DNA of 64,000 nt from Diphasiastrum complanatum (GCA_029204225.1 CM055093.1:1423877-1487876), one strand, 5' to 3'. Shown: positions 25,153 to 37,305, counted from the stretch's first letter. Translations and numbers: made by a program. The notes: generated from the letters alone by a model not told the origin.

Positions 25153-28100
25153 ATGGATTCTCAAAGTAAAGCTGGTCATTTTGTAGACAAGCTGAATGGA
25201 TCCAATTATCATTTGTGGAAATTTAAGATGAAGACCTTGCTAATCGCCAACGAGTTATGAGATGTTGTTTCAAGTATAGAAGTAAAACCTGAAGATGACA
25301 CATAAGACTCAAAGTGAAAATCGAAGGATGATAAAGCTTTCGCGTTTATTATTCTCAATATATCAGATACATAGATTGGACACATAGCTGAAGCTAAAAC
25401 TTCAAAAGACATTTGGGACATCCTGAACTCACATCTACGGAGGAAATTCTTCACATTCAAGATGTCTAATGGTGATTCTCTTCAGAGTCACATTAACTAG
25501 TTTAAGAATCTCTTGCAATAGATGGCCGCTGTCGGATCAATCATAGACAATCAAGATGCAATTATGACATTGCTTTCAAGCTTGCCCTCTACATATGAGC
25601 ACTGGGTGATGATCATATCAACACACTCAAATTTAACTCTTACTAGAGTTATCACTATGTTGCTGCAAGAAGACAATAGAAGAAGTCAAGACACTTTGTC
25701 TGCTTCCTCCTCTCAAGCTCTATATGTCAACAAAGGCTCTAAGCGACAGAAGCAGAAAAGCTCCAAGAAGACTACAACGAATCAGAAGCTGACTCAAAGT
25801 CAAGTACAATCATCAAATCCACAATCGAAGTAGAAGATGTTTTGTAGGTATTGCAAGCGCAATAACCATGAAATCAAGGATTGCTGAATTCTCCAAGCAA
25901 AGAATGCAGCCAAACAGCCTGATCAACAAGCAAACACAGTTTTATCATCTCCCCGGGTTGAACTGGACGAAGGCACATTCATAGTCAAAGACCAAAGCAC
26001 ATTTTTGGATGATTCATGGTTTCTTGATTCTAGAGCAACTCAAAACATGACCAATCAACATGAGATTTTCAACTCCTACACGTCTTACAACACGAAGAAA
26101 TTTGTTCATCTTGGTGACAATAGTACTCACACTATTGAAGGTGAAGGTACTGTAAGATTGCGATTCCAGCATGATCAATTCAAACTACTATCAAAGGTCT
26201 TATATATTCCTAAACTCTCCACAAATATGTTATGAGTAAGTAGAATTACAAATTTAGGTCATAAGGTAGAATTCGAATCTGATCAATGCAAAATTATCGA
26301 TAGGAGTAATAAGATCCTTGCACTTAGCAAGAGATATGGTTACTTATATAGATTGGCACATTGTTATTCTGAGTCTAGTCAAGCCTTGAAAACCTCTATT
26401 CTAGTCAATAAAGCATTACTATGGCATCATTGCTTGGGACACTTGAATTATGCATCTATTTTGAACATGTCCAGACAATCCGTTCTTGATCTCGACTATC
26501 CTTTTGGTAAGGTCGATCTCCCTGTCTGTCATAGTTGCATCTTTGGAAAGCAAGATAGGATTCCTTTTAGATCAAACCATAGGCATGCAGCAAAAGGTCT
26601 GTTAGATATTGTTCATACAGATATATGTGGAAAAACACCATTCGAAGTTTGGACAGGTACCAAACCTTCTTTATCAAACCTACGAGTTTTTGGATGTACT
26701 ACTTTTGCACAAATACCTCGTGATCTCAAGAAGAAGATCAACTTTCAGAGTATCAAATGTATTTTCATCAGCTACACTACTTCAAATCAAGCCTACAAGT
26801 TGTTTGATCCCATTGAGTCAAAAATATTCACTAGCCGGGATGTCATCTTCATCAAAGATCAGTTGATAGACCTCAAAGGAAAAGACAGTTCCCATGTAGC
26901 CGACTTGTCAAATTCTCTTGACATATTAAACTTTTCAGTTCCTCAGTCGACTATTCTCATTGAAGGTCCAAGATCTTCTACTTTTGATGAACAACAAATC
27001 AACGATGAATTAGAAGATGATGATGTTGCAGTACAACAACTACAGTATGATGTAAATGATCAAATTCCTCTATTACCCAGAAGATCTTCAAGAGCAAGCA
27101 AACCACCTAACCAGTATATCGACGAGTCTACAGCCTACCTTGTTCATGAACCGACGTCTGTCCAAGAGGAACTCAGTCAGCCTGATTCAGATCTCTGAAA
27201 GAAGCTATGGATAAAGAGTATTCATCTCTTATCAATAACCAGACATAGATAATTGTTGAATTACCTACTAGCAAAAATGTAGTTGATTGCAAATGGATTT
27301 TCAAAGTCAAGTACAATGCAGATGGAAGCATCAACAGGAGAAAGGCACGACTTGCCACCAGAAGATTTTCTCAGGTACACAACGTCGATTACACTGATAC
27401 CTTTAGTCCAGTAGTCAAGCATTCTTCTTTTCAACTTTTGCTATCATGTGCCACTATAGCAGATTTGGAAATACATCAAATGGATGTACAGACAACATAT
27501 CTCAATGGAGTTATTGAAGAAGACATTTACATGGTGCAAACCGAAGGTTATATTATCGAGGGTAAACACAATCATGTGTCAAAACTCCATAAGACACTTT
27601 ATGGCTTGAAGCAATTTGTTCGAGCATGGTTTCAAGGATCAATACTTTTCTTATCGATCACGGCTACACACCTAGCTCTTTAGATTCAAATGTTACTTCA
27701 AAGCAATGCATCCGTCTTTTATTATTATCACTTTATATGTGGATGATACATTGTTTTTCAGCAACAGTACCAATCTAATAAAAGAGGAGAAGACAATACT
27801 ATCTTCCAAATTCGACATAATCGATATGGGTGAAGCTCATTTCTGCCTTGGTATACAAATCCACAGAGACAGAAAATAGAACTTGGTCTACATTACACAA
27901 CAGAGGTACATCTACAACATGTTAGTCAGATATAATCTGATTAATTGAAGTTAGCTCTCTCACCAATGAAACCAGATCTCAAATTGTCAAATAGACCAGT
28001 GTCTCCAAACAATCATGAGAAGCAGTAGATGCGTGAGTATCCTTACATTCTATTATAGAATCTCTTATGTACGCCATGATCTATACCAGGCCAGACATAG

Positions 28101-28503
28101 CTTTTGCAGTCAGCTCTCTCAGTTAGTTTATGACTAATCCTGGTGTAACACATTGGAAGGCTCTTATCGGAGTCATGAGATATCTTTGAGCTACTCTGGA
28201 CTTCTGCATTTGTTATGGAATAGTCGGCAATGACAAACTCAATTTACTCAGTGGTGACATAGATGCAAGTTGGGCAGGAGATGTAGACACTCGTAAATCC
28301 ACTTTCGGTTTACATTCTTTCTCAACCATTGAACAGTTGTGAGCAATATTCAATAGCTCTATCTTCCACTGAATCAGAGTATATCATACTCAAGCTACAA
28401 AAGAAACAATTTGGTTGAGGAACTTACTCTCAGATATCAGTCTGAATCGATATGCTCCGACGACATTATTTTGTGATAATGAAAGTGCCATTGTTTTATT
28501 AGC
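25153..28503 (+). pseudogene. Decayed copia gag-pol
   Basis: A plus-strand polyprotein remnant. Gag starts at 25153 (NGSNYHLWKFKMKTLLIANE), with the zinc knuckle near 25,844 (CRYCKRNNHEIKDC). The protease site reads WFLDSRATQNM, so the catalytic DSG is now DSR. The integrase zinc region (HHCLGHLNYASI, CHSCIFGKQ) runs to VHTDICG and then jumps to KTPFEVWTGTKPS, so the catalytic core is deleted. RT motifs (CKWIFKVKYNADGS, LYGLKQFVRAWF) and RNase H pieces follow, with many stops, mostly TAG or TGA where Gln or Trp is expected. It ends abruptly at IVLLAQ (28503), where a different sequence begins in the same frame. Confidence 0.88.
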
Positions 28504-28642
28504 GCAAAGCGATAGTTTTAGTTCATTTATGCAGACATACTGTCTATGGCCAATTTCCATCGCTTATCAGCAATCAATTTCTGAGAAGGATCTGGATGAA
28601 TGCCAACGGACACCAGCCAACTGGCAATCGCATTTGATGACC
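28502..28642 (+). repeat. Direct repeat copy 2 (partner at 24508)
   Basis: Same sequence as 24508-24640, with 9 additional bases (accagccaa). It begins exactly where copia RNase H homology stops and forms the left edge of the region leading into element copy A. Confidence 0.85.
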
Positions 28643-28867
28643 TATTTGGGACAAAAGATCAGATGGAGAAATAGAATGTAGAATTAAAATGTCTTCCGTG
28701 TGCTTCCGTTATCAAATTGAAAAACAAATGTTGAGCTTATGCTTCCATTATCAAACATGAAAAAAAAATAAAGGTAAATGGGTGCCACTCGATCAAGACT
28801 TGGAAGCTAGTGGACATTCAAAACAAAGAATATGAAAATTATATACAATGATGTCGTTTTGACATGT

Positions 28868-29148
28868 GTTGAGGTGGAAGAAGATTGGAGTCTAAACTAC
28901 ATCCGGCGGAAACTAATGCTCCTACAAGATGTACTTTCAGACTTCAAATTCATTTTCAATAATAAACTCATAAGTAATTGTAAACACTCGATCTTTTATG
29001 AATAGTTTCAATCAAAACTTTCTAATACAAACTCTGTGCTAATTCTAACTAACTTTGTATTAGTTTTATGCAGGTACGTAAAAGACATGAGCTCGAGATC
29101 GAATGTAGAGATATTGGCAAAACAATCCAACGTATGGAAGAACATTGA
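28868..29148 (+). pseudogene. Small two-exon gene of element, copy A
   Basis: Exon 1 (28868-28969) encodes VEVEEDWSLNYIRRKLMLLQ and continues to NNKL. Exon 2 (29074-29148) encodes VRKRHELEIECRDIGKTIQR and ends EEH then TGA. Copy B has an intact version with the same second-exon length (75 bases) and the same ending pattern. Here the start is shifted by one extra base (acatgtgttg against acatggttg in B), and the intron donor reads ATAAGT where copy B has GTAAGT. The product would be about 60 aa, basic in its second half and possibly helical; no known domain. Function unknown. Confidence 0.6.
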
Positions 29149-29345
29149 GATTCACTATCAACAAATACATGCCAATCATCATGTCTTTTTATCATTATAG
29201 AAAATTGCATTCCAGTATTAGACTATGGACACAAGCTGATTGTAAGAATCTATTGTGATATCAATAAAAAACCCATAAACGGGTTGTTTAAAAGTAAAAT
29301 GATTGTATCTTTTTTTTTTATGTCTCTCTATTTACAAATAGATCT

Positions 29346-31404
29346 CTATTCAATTAATTTTTCTATATTTTCTATATCAGTATTAGAAACTGCTAAGGCA
29401 ACAACTCCTTCTATAATCTCACCCTCCTCTGTTTTGAGAAGGGCCTCAATGCCTTTTAAGACAAGAGGAATATCTACTATAAAATTGCCTTCCTCTATAT
29501 TCGGAAGGACTTTTATTCTTTTTTTATCATATAAAATAAGATCTGCATCCTGAACAACCTGAAAGGATGTTAAGGCATGAGCAGCTTCCTTTTGAGGGCC
29601 CTCGATTGCAGGTGCAACGCTTACACCATACTGGGCATAGGTTCTGAGCGACTCTTACGAAAATCTATATACATCATCAGGAGTATACAGCTCAAGAGTG
29701 AGTTGTCATCACAAAACATGAGAATCAGCAATGAAATGAACTACAAATGAATAGAATATTACCTTTGCAATATCTACATCCATTTGTAAATTATACCATT
29801 CAAAAAATAGCTTCGTATTGTACAGGACGAACCATGCACAACTAAAAGCGTCTTGTTGCTGTACACACTGCATATATAGAACAAAAATTAGTAATATAAT
29901 GATAAAAATTTTATTGATGCTATGACGATACATTTGAATTAAAAAAGAAATACATGCATATCAGAGATAAATTGAATATACCTTGAGAGATTTAATGGTT
30001 ATCTCTCCAATTGAAATTGCCGTTGTTGGTATTTCCCGAACGACATCATGAAGTAGAGAATCAAATTCTCTATGTGTATTTGTAGCTGAGTTTAATTTTA
30101 CACATAGAAAATTTGATACTCTCTTCTTATTTATTTTTACAAAAAGAATGTTCAGGCTCCAATGCCGACTGCAAGAACCAAAATACAAATATTGATAAAT
30201 TCATATTTATAAAAAAATTCCGTTCTTATTAAAGCAATAAAACATGCAACAATCCAGATTAAAGCAACAAAAACAAAAGAGAAATCCTTACTTATTTTCA
30301 TATGGAATCAAATAAAATTTTGCCATAGGAATGCACTCGATGAAATAGACAGCCTTTTTAAAATTGGCTTCTTTCGCTTTACTGCTCCCATGAAAAATGG
30401 ACTAACTACAAAAACTGTACCATGGGAATCGAAACTAATACTATTCTGCAAAAAAGAAACTTCGGCCTCTACTATTGCATCTGAAATTTCTGAGGTCTTA
30501 TCTTTTAGCTTGGCCCGGGACCTAATCTAGAGCTTCTACATGTATTTGAAAGAAAAAAATCAAAAAAGTTGTCGAGAAGATCAATTTTGTTAGCTAGGTA
30601 GGCCTCGTATTGATTATAATGGTCAGAATAAAAAAAAACCTGGGCTGGCTTGTATGGAATTCTCACAAAAAGATTATGTACAAAAACAGAAGTGGAAACA
30701 ATATTTACAGATTTTTCTGTTATTTTGTCTAGATCCTTTTGGGTAATTAACACTTTTGCTAATGAAACCTGCTGAGGAGCTAGACGATTAACAGGAGGAG
30801 GAATGGGTGAAGATTCTCGATATGAGTCAGATTCTCCAACATCTGACTCAGAGCTCAGGAAGACACGAGGTCTCTTGGCTGTAATACGTCTAGGAGGAAG
30901 AGAATCAGCTGGCCTTCGAGATCCAATCTTCTTGGGGACATGCTGCTTTCTCTTCCTCCTAGAGGTAGTAGGCACATTGGCTCTATCCAGAGGTAGGTCT
31001 CTGGAGGTGCTAGCATTATCAACATGCAGACCAGAATATCTGTCCCGAAGCCTTTTGAGAATGACAAAATACTTTGGCATGATGGTGACACGCTTACCAT
31101 GCACTGCCAAAAGACAAGTATCCTCAAAAAACTAAGACAAAAAATCTTCTGCAGCACCCTATAAGGCTTGCATGGCTGTCACTGCAAAACGAACATTTAG
31201 CCCAAGTGACAGAGTGACATTTCGAACAGATCGGCCGAAAGGAGCTCTAGGAATCAACAATTCAGTTGATCTCTAAAGTTTTTTGATCTCCCTCAGCCAG
31301 AGCTGCTTCTTGCCATGCCTACGGCCAGTATCAGGGAGAACACGAGAATGGGATGGCTGTACAGTGGTGATGGCACAGGCAGTGGATTTGGTCTTGGCCA
31401 TCAT
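29346..31404 (-). pseudogene. Histone H3-like plus Ulp1/C48 peptidase fusion gene, copy A
   Basis: Starts MAKTKSTA at 31401 (a second ATG lies at 31404). Residues 1-123 are histone H3-like; the same frame continues into a basic, Ser/Pro-rich linker (RRKRKQHVPKK) to 30505. After frameshifts a peptidase region follows. One exon starts at 30168 with the catalytic His in RHWSLNILFV and an Asn in CVKLNSATNTH. The next carries the Gln and Cys in VQQQDAFSCAWFVLYN (Cys codon 29838-29840). These form the His-Asn/Asp-Gln-Cys set of Ulp1-type SUMO proteases. Introns have clear gcag acceptors and AAG/GTAT-type donors at the same places as in copy B. The acidic C-terminus ends at TAG 29346. Three in-frame TAG codons interrupt the histone part. 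Not functional as it stands. Confidence 0.75.
31033..31401 (-). pseudogene. Histone H3-like domain within the element gene
   Basis: Read from 31401, the tail begins MAKTKSTA, close to the ARTKQTA start of H3, so the Lys4 equivalent is kept; Lys9 is not (ACAI in place of ARKS). After about 35 residues the histone fold aligns with H3 without gaps from LREIKKL through RSTELLI, PFGRSVR, VRFAVTAMQAL, GAAEDFLS, FFEDTCLLAVHGKRVTIMPK to KRLRDRYS. By hand about 40 of 90 positions are identical. Stops at codons 43, 81 and 90 (31273-31275, 31159-31161, 31132-31134) are all TAG; the first two fall where H3 has Gln. Loop 1 is not lengthened as in typical CENH3, so a centromeric identity is not indicated. 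Confidence 0.88.
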
Positions 31405-32213
31405 TCTCAAAAGACAAAAGTTAACCAAAAGAAGTTTGAACAAAACAAAAGTGGACGAAAACAAAAAAATTTGCGATGAAAAGGCGCTTGAGATTGATAG
31501 AACTGAATATCGGTTTCGAGCGCAAGATCTAGACAGATTATTTGAATAAAAGAGATGCGCACACGAAAGCGATATTGCACAACCAGCGGTATCAGACTCA
31601 AGCACATTGTGAGAGGGCGGAAGCTTGAACGGTGAAAGTGCGCGCTTGAGAGCGATATCGAGAGCTAAAACCGAAAATTTTGTGAAAAAAAATGAAAATT
31701 CCGAGAACTTATATATATGAAATTTTTACACATGTGAAAAGATGGCGAAGACATGTGTCGTTAGATTATTAATCCACGTGAAATGTCCATACTGACAATG
31801 ATGACCCAATTATGAGACCACGTGGGCTGAGACATGTGCACAAATCCGATATCGACGCGTGTCATTCTCGCACATGACAGATGTCAGATCAATCATTCTA
31901 GGTACGACACATTTATTGGATTTTCATGCAAATTTACGATTGCTTTTCCGGATATCGATTTCAAGCGCGCCGCTTGCTCTCATTACCTTTCATTGACTAT
32001 TATGTGCCTAGATCCGATACTACATCATCCGGTATCGCATTCAAGCGTGCTTTGCATCTCTTTTCTTTTTTGCTCGGTGTTCTTGCACTCAGATCCGATA
32101 CTCCAACTTCAAATATTTCTCTCGAGCACACGTTGCCTTGACGTGCTTGTCTGACTTGCGGTTTGCGCCTGAGAGCAATATTTGAAACTTTAGTTCTGTT
32201 ATTTTTGTTTAAA
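31405..32213. promoter_or_regulatory. Divergent promoter of copy A with iterated GATATC/GCGC motifs
   Basis: Lies between the divergent H3-Ulp1 gene and the plus-strand gene. It contains repeated composites such as gcgcttgagagcgatatcg (about 31,642), ccgatatcgacgcg (about 31,847), gatatcgatttcaagcgcgc (about 31,951) and ggtatcgcattcaagcgtgc (about 32,031). The equivalent spacer of copy B has the same kind of composite. This suggests a binding site for an element-encoded or host protein shared by both promoters. Confidence 0.5.
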
Positions 32214-33710
32214 ATGTCTAGTTTTGAATCCAGTTTGCTTTCTTTTTTTAATGAATTTGGTATTATTGAAATCTCTTTTTTCTCCTTTTCTTTTTACTCT
32301 ACCTTCTATAACTGAGGGCCCTGGTGTCGAGGCATTCTCTGAGATATATCTCAGATTAAGTCCCTGCTCAGTACTCCGCTATTCAGATCTCAGAATAAGA
32401 ACATGATTAATTATCAGGACCTGGTGGCACTCGACAAGCATATCTATAAAACTAATCTTGACAGAATGTTTACCAAGTTAAATAATGATTTCAAGTATGT
32501 AAATGAGTACCCAATTCACAATAAAAAAATGTAGATTTGTTGATTTTCAGTCTGCTTTTATTTTTTTTCCTTTTGTTAAATATTTCTGACGATTCAGAGA
32601 CTGTGCCCTCCACTTTTGAAGCAGCTTCTTCTAGTGGTACAAAGTCTGAAAAGTCAAAGATTGTAGATATAGATACTTTTTTTATTTACAAGTGTTAATT
32701 TAGATAATTGTTCTAATTTTGATCCTGCTCAAAATAGGGCTACTTTTATAGGCCCTAGAACACCCACTACCCTTTCTCCTTCTAATAAATCTTTGCTAAC
32801 TTTGCCTACTTATAATATAGATAATAATTCTTTTTTGACAATATCGGATATATCGGATCTTTTTTACTTCACTGAAGCTGAGACTCTTTGCATTTTGATC
32901 AAAGAGCTTGATGAATTTTTGGATATAATTGATTTTGATGCTGATGATCTTCTCCTTGGTGTTGACGATGTACATAATGATAAGTTTTATTCAGGAAAAG
33001 ATTGCTTGAAAATGGTTGTGGAGGAAATGCCCAACAAAGAAGATGATCTACCTTCTAAGGAGGAGTTTCTTAGAATCCAAAGTCAACTTGGTTTTCCACA
33101 GCCAACTATCTATTCACCAACAATATTGACATCGAAAGGTGGAATAATATTGATGGAGAGACAGTCAGAGAAGACAAAGCCGAATGCATAAGTTTTTGTC
33201 TCTTATCAAGTACTAGTAGATTTGTTATGTCAGATTATATACTGGAGCTTACTTTGTCTTTTATCATTTCAGGAAACAATTTTCCTTAATGATTTTGCAA
33301 TTCGTCGAGGAGGGCAGAGATCTTCTGCTGGAGAATTTTCAAGAGATCATGCATTGGGGCACTATCTAAAGTCCTTTAAGAATAATGAGATAAGTGTTGC
33401 CCATTCAAAGTCTCATCAACATGGTGAAACTATGATCATGGCAATCAAGGCACTGTCTCATTTTCTTGGAGAATATAATTTCAATAAGGTGCATAAAATA
33501 ATTTTTGTAAAGAAAACTATTGCAATTAAAATTTTAGGATATGGACCAATGAATTCCATGTTCAGATTGTCTCATTTTGCAGTGTATGCTGTTGATGTTG
33601 ATCTGAGTAAGCATGAAAACTATGAGCTATTGGATCCATACGAAAGAAGAAAATTGTTGCATGATTCTAAGTTGCAACTTTCATTGAAAAAAATATCGGA
33701 AGCAGATTAG
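32214..33710 (+). pseudogene. Unknown plus-strand gene of element, copy A
   Basis: Starts MSSFESSLLSFFNEFGI at 32214. Recognisable homology to copy B resumes at YQDLVALDKHIYKTNLDRMF (about 32,412), in the acidic segment (DISDLFYFTEAETLCILI, 32793-33191), and in the last exon from 33273 (HALGHYLKSFKNNEISVAHS, GETMIMAIKALSHFLGEYNF, KIIFVKK). Several stops and frameshifts separate these parts. The last intron donor reads GCATAAG where copy B has TGTGTAAG. I recognise no domain. Its divergent pairing with the peptidase gene is conserved in copy B. Confidence 0.6.
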
Positions 33711-36537
33711 ATACTGCTGAATTGTACTTTATAAATATTTTTATTTAATATACAAAATTTTATTGTGTGTCTATAGCCTACTGGCTTGTATAAATTTGCA
33801 TGCTTTTTGAACTTTTTTATAATCCGTCGATTTTGTATTATGACGAATTTGGATTCTTCTATAAAACCATTGGAAAAGTTGCAATATATAGCTGTTTTAT
33901 ATGCTAGTCCCGCCATGTTGTGTACTTTTATGAAATGCCGCTCTTGCTTGCCAATGAGATTTTTCCATTTCTTGCGATGACCATATGCTAAGACTTCCAC
34001 TATTTCTTGCAAAGAATGTCGAATGATGTCGTAATATGTGCTGCATGTCATAAAAACATAATCTAAATCAGTATTAAGAGTATCTAATTTATTTGCACAT
34101 ATTTGTCTATTGTAGTGTAAAATGAAAATCTTACCATATAATGTGTTATATGATCAATACCCCATGCACTTTGAACTGCATCCACAAATTCATTGGTTGT
34201 TTTCTGTATCATTTGAACATCAGTGAAAATTTATCTTTTCTCAAGTATTTCACCATGTTGTCTAACTTTTTCCAAACTTCTATTTTGTGTATACGAGTAG
34301 AACCTTCTTCTTCGAAATCTTGAGTTGCTGCAATAATTTCTTTCCAAACCGTGTATTGAACCTAAGATTGTTTGCCAGAACAATTCGATAAAAATCTTCG
34401 AGCTTTAGATCCTCCAATGCTCGGCTTGCATGGAATATTTCTTGTTTTACCTGATAGCTTGTCATCTTTTTTTATTTTAACGTGGCGTTTATGTAAGCCT
34501 GCTTTGGACAACACATCCTCTAATATGGAAATAGCTTTCTTCACAGAGGCCTCTGGCTCGAAATTCTATGCAAACAACATGTGAAGATATATTATTTTTT
34601 CGATAATACGCACCTCCGCATGCAATGTACAAATATGAACAATTTGTAGAAGAATCGGTAGTACAGATTTCCAATTACGATCTCTTGATATTCTTGTACT
34701 CCTTGTCATGTCTTTTGATGTTTTCATGCAGTACAAACAAGGGTGTTTAGAGTTACGCCATGAGATACATTGAACATACATTTTAATATATTCAGATCTC
34801 CTGCTAAATGCCATTCAATGTTGAAAGTGCCAATTTCAGCAATATTGAGTGGAACGCCCTCCACGTGATTTTTTATGGTGGCAGGATATGATGTTCTACT
34901 AAAATATCCATGAGAGAATGTTATGGTCTTCTTTCAGCACCTATAAGAGAATACAAAAACGTGATTAGCCTCATAATATTAACACAGAGAAGATTTTAGA
35001 CATGAAATCCATATTCAAATGATTATCTCTATTAATTATGCGAAGGAACTGCTAAAACTGAAATGCTGCCAACCACCAGATATCATTTTCTGATTGAACA
35101 CTGAAATTGAGGCCTTCTGAGTCTTCTGAATTTGAAAGTACTCCATTCATGATTGTGAGACTGACTCTTTCCATTTTTTGTCCCTTTATAATTTCAGACT
35201 CATCTAACTTGAGAACAACTATCAACTTGTTATTGACATTATCATTTGTAATACCATAAAATTTATGATGAATGTTAATAACTGATTAATGTCAATAAAT
35301 AAATTGTTGGAATTGTTATATGCTAGACTTTCTCCTTTCGAGCAATACACTTCATTGATATGAGATGGATTACCAACTATTGTCTGCATACCATGGTTTA
35401 ACATGTTTTTTTTTTTTTTTTAAAGATGAAATGGTCGTGGGATTGGAAACTTTTTAATATTTATCTGTGCAAATGCCTCCTTTATCATCTTAAACATTGT
35501 TGCATATATGCTTCCCTACTGATGCTAGAAAAGTCACATGCCCCCTGAAGCAATGTAGTGTCTAATATTTTTCCAACTTCATCCATAATGCTATCAGTAA
35601 TTGAAGCCTTAATCTTTTTCATTTTGTTATTATTTAACATTGATTTCATAGACTTAGAAGTCAAGATAGAGCCTAGTGAGTTTTCAATTGAAATCTCATC
35701 GGCCAAATGGTCTTCAACAACCAATGCCGATCTGCATTGCAAATAAAATGTTCATGAAAATGTCAGTACAAATTAGGACACTCATAGTATTCACAGCAAT
35801 ATGTAATAAGCAAATCAACAGAAAGTTGAAATGAACAAATAACAAAATTAGTGATTATGAATGAATCAAAAAGTTCAAGCAATATTCAATACCAAATAAG
35901 CTATAACTTACTTAAATGTATGGATTCGTCTTTTTCTATGACCTCCTCTGGATGGTAGATCACATATATCCTTGTTTACTAGTCTTTTTCTCTTGTTGCT
36001 TCAGACCTTTCTGTTGAGCACATCCATATCTTTAACAAGAGACAAATATGAGATATGCATGGATTGAAATGCAATTTTTATCTCATCATTACTAATTGTA
36101 TAATGATGCAAAGAATATTTCAACCTTTGGATCTCCTCCTTGAGCATCTCATTTTCATCCAAACAAGTTTTCATTTTTGTAGATTTTTCTTCACACTCCT
36201 TTGATATTTTCCTTGATTCCTCTTCCAAATAATGTATTCTTTGCATTGAATGTGCATTCCCATAGAGCATCAAATTCTCACAGTAACCCAAAAGGCCATT
36301 TTTACCATGACACATATAGATTATTAACTGACTCATCGAATGAAAATCTGGATGTTGCAATGAACATGGATCAATAAGATACAATGTTCCTGATGACCAT
36401 AAATCTACATGTTTTAGCTTTTCCTCCTTATATCGAACCATATCAGAAGTTGACAATTTGGGTTGCTTTGAATTTCTTGTCTTGAGCGGAGCATATTCTG
36501 GTGATAGATCCACATGAATATGATAAAGCTTTGTCAT
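33707..36537 (-). pseudogene. Transposase-like gene of element, copy A
   Basis: Exon 1 (36537 to about 35,915) encodes a coiled-coil-rich N-terminus (LEEESRKISKECEEKSTKMK) and, after a TGA, a basic NLS-like segment (SNKRKRL, GGHRKRRI). Later exons carry KLDESEIIKG (about 35,200), WHLAGDLNILKCM (about 34,810), a knuckle CLYCMKTSKD (about 34,725), CTLHAEVRIIEKIIYLH (about 34,630) and VWKEIIAATQDF (about 34,330). A last exon (from about 34,045) includes YGHRKKWKNLIGK. Asp, Asp plus CxxC, then an acidic residue is the layout of DDE transposases with a zinc-knuckle insertion, but I cannot assign a named superfamily. Frameshifts occur near the knuckle. Confidence 0.5.
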
Positions 36538-36899
36538 CAGTACAGTAGTATAATAACAAACAACGCAATGACAATTACAAAGCTGGAGATGGCTCTAACG
36601 ACTCTGCTGGAGATAGAGATGGCGTAGGCTTTTTTCAGAAATGTCACTCCTAGTTCAAATTTTTTAGTGTTCCCAACTATTGAGAGGGAATAATTCAGCA
36701 TTTTAAAAAATTATATTTTAACTGTGGTTAAACACCAGTGAAGTTTGATGTGACTAAACTAAGGTGCATTTATTTACATGGAAAGTAGTGCGAGCAGATG
36801 CGTAAAGAAGTTAGAAAATGATATTATAATTACTTTATAGTTATTTTTCTCTCCCCTACATGGCATTTCATATAGGGCCCTCTTTGGGCCCATATTTTC

Positions 36900-37305
36900 T
36901 CTAATGATTACACTTAATTGAGACTTTCATTTTAGCTGTTCAGAGATAGCTTAGAGTATGCGGCTTCGATCTGCAACTTATTGATTGTACTCATTCACTT
37001 CTGTTTCGTTTTCATACTGAATCAATACTATCTTTTTTTATTGCGTTCAGGTTCGTCTCAGAATGTATGCGTTTCTGTAGTTCTTCGCGACTAATTATTT
37101 GTTTGATAATTTAAAAGTTAGTTACTATAAGATCGAACGTGATTTCTATCACTATTGTTTTGTTCGAAATTGATAGGCATAGTCATGCATGAAGAAAGAG
37201 GAAGATAGTCTATTCCGCTGCGCACGATAAGTTTTTTTTCTTGTCATTCGAATTCTATTTATTCGAATCTTATTCGACCTATTTTTTACATACCTCTTTC
37301 TGACA
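36900..37305 (+). repeat. LTR of the second copia family
   Basis: From about 37,070 to 37305 it matches the 5' LTR at 24641-24948 and ends cctctttctgaca. No primer-binding site follows, so it is a 3' or solo LTR. Its left end is not certain because the other copy is truncated. It could be the original 3' LTR of the copia element now separated from it by copy A. Confidence 0.65.

Larger units (their letters stand above)
28643..36540. mobile_element. Multi-gene element, copy A (histone H3 / Ulp1 / transposase-like)
   Basis: About 8 kb holding four genes in the order small plus-strand gene, minus-strand H3-Ulp1 gene, divergent plus-strand unknown gene, and minus-strand transposase-like gene. 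Copy B at 42.75-47.78 kb has the same order and orientation, which shows this is one repeated unit and not chance juxtaposition. All genes are damaged in this copy. Terminal repeats were not found by eye and the outer boundaries are approximate. It sits between a truncated copia RNase H and a copia LTR of the same family (ending 37305), so it may have inserted into that copia element. Confidence 0.7.

Noticed and set aside
31033-31401. Reading the H3-like part as a centromeric histone (CENH3)
   Set aside because: The alignment to H3 is gapless and loop 1 is not extended, so a CENH3-specific feature is not visible; it is kept as generic H3-like.
31033-31401. TAG codons as reassigned Gln codons
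   Set aside because: The intact host genes in the window use normal stops, and the same element shows frameshifts and Trp-to-stop changes, so decay explains the TAGs better.
30803-31549. Plus-strand ORFs opposite the H3-like gene
   Set aside because: They are antisense shadows; the minus strand carries the H3 alignment.
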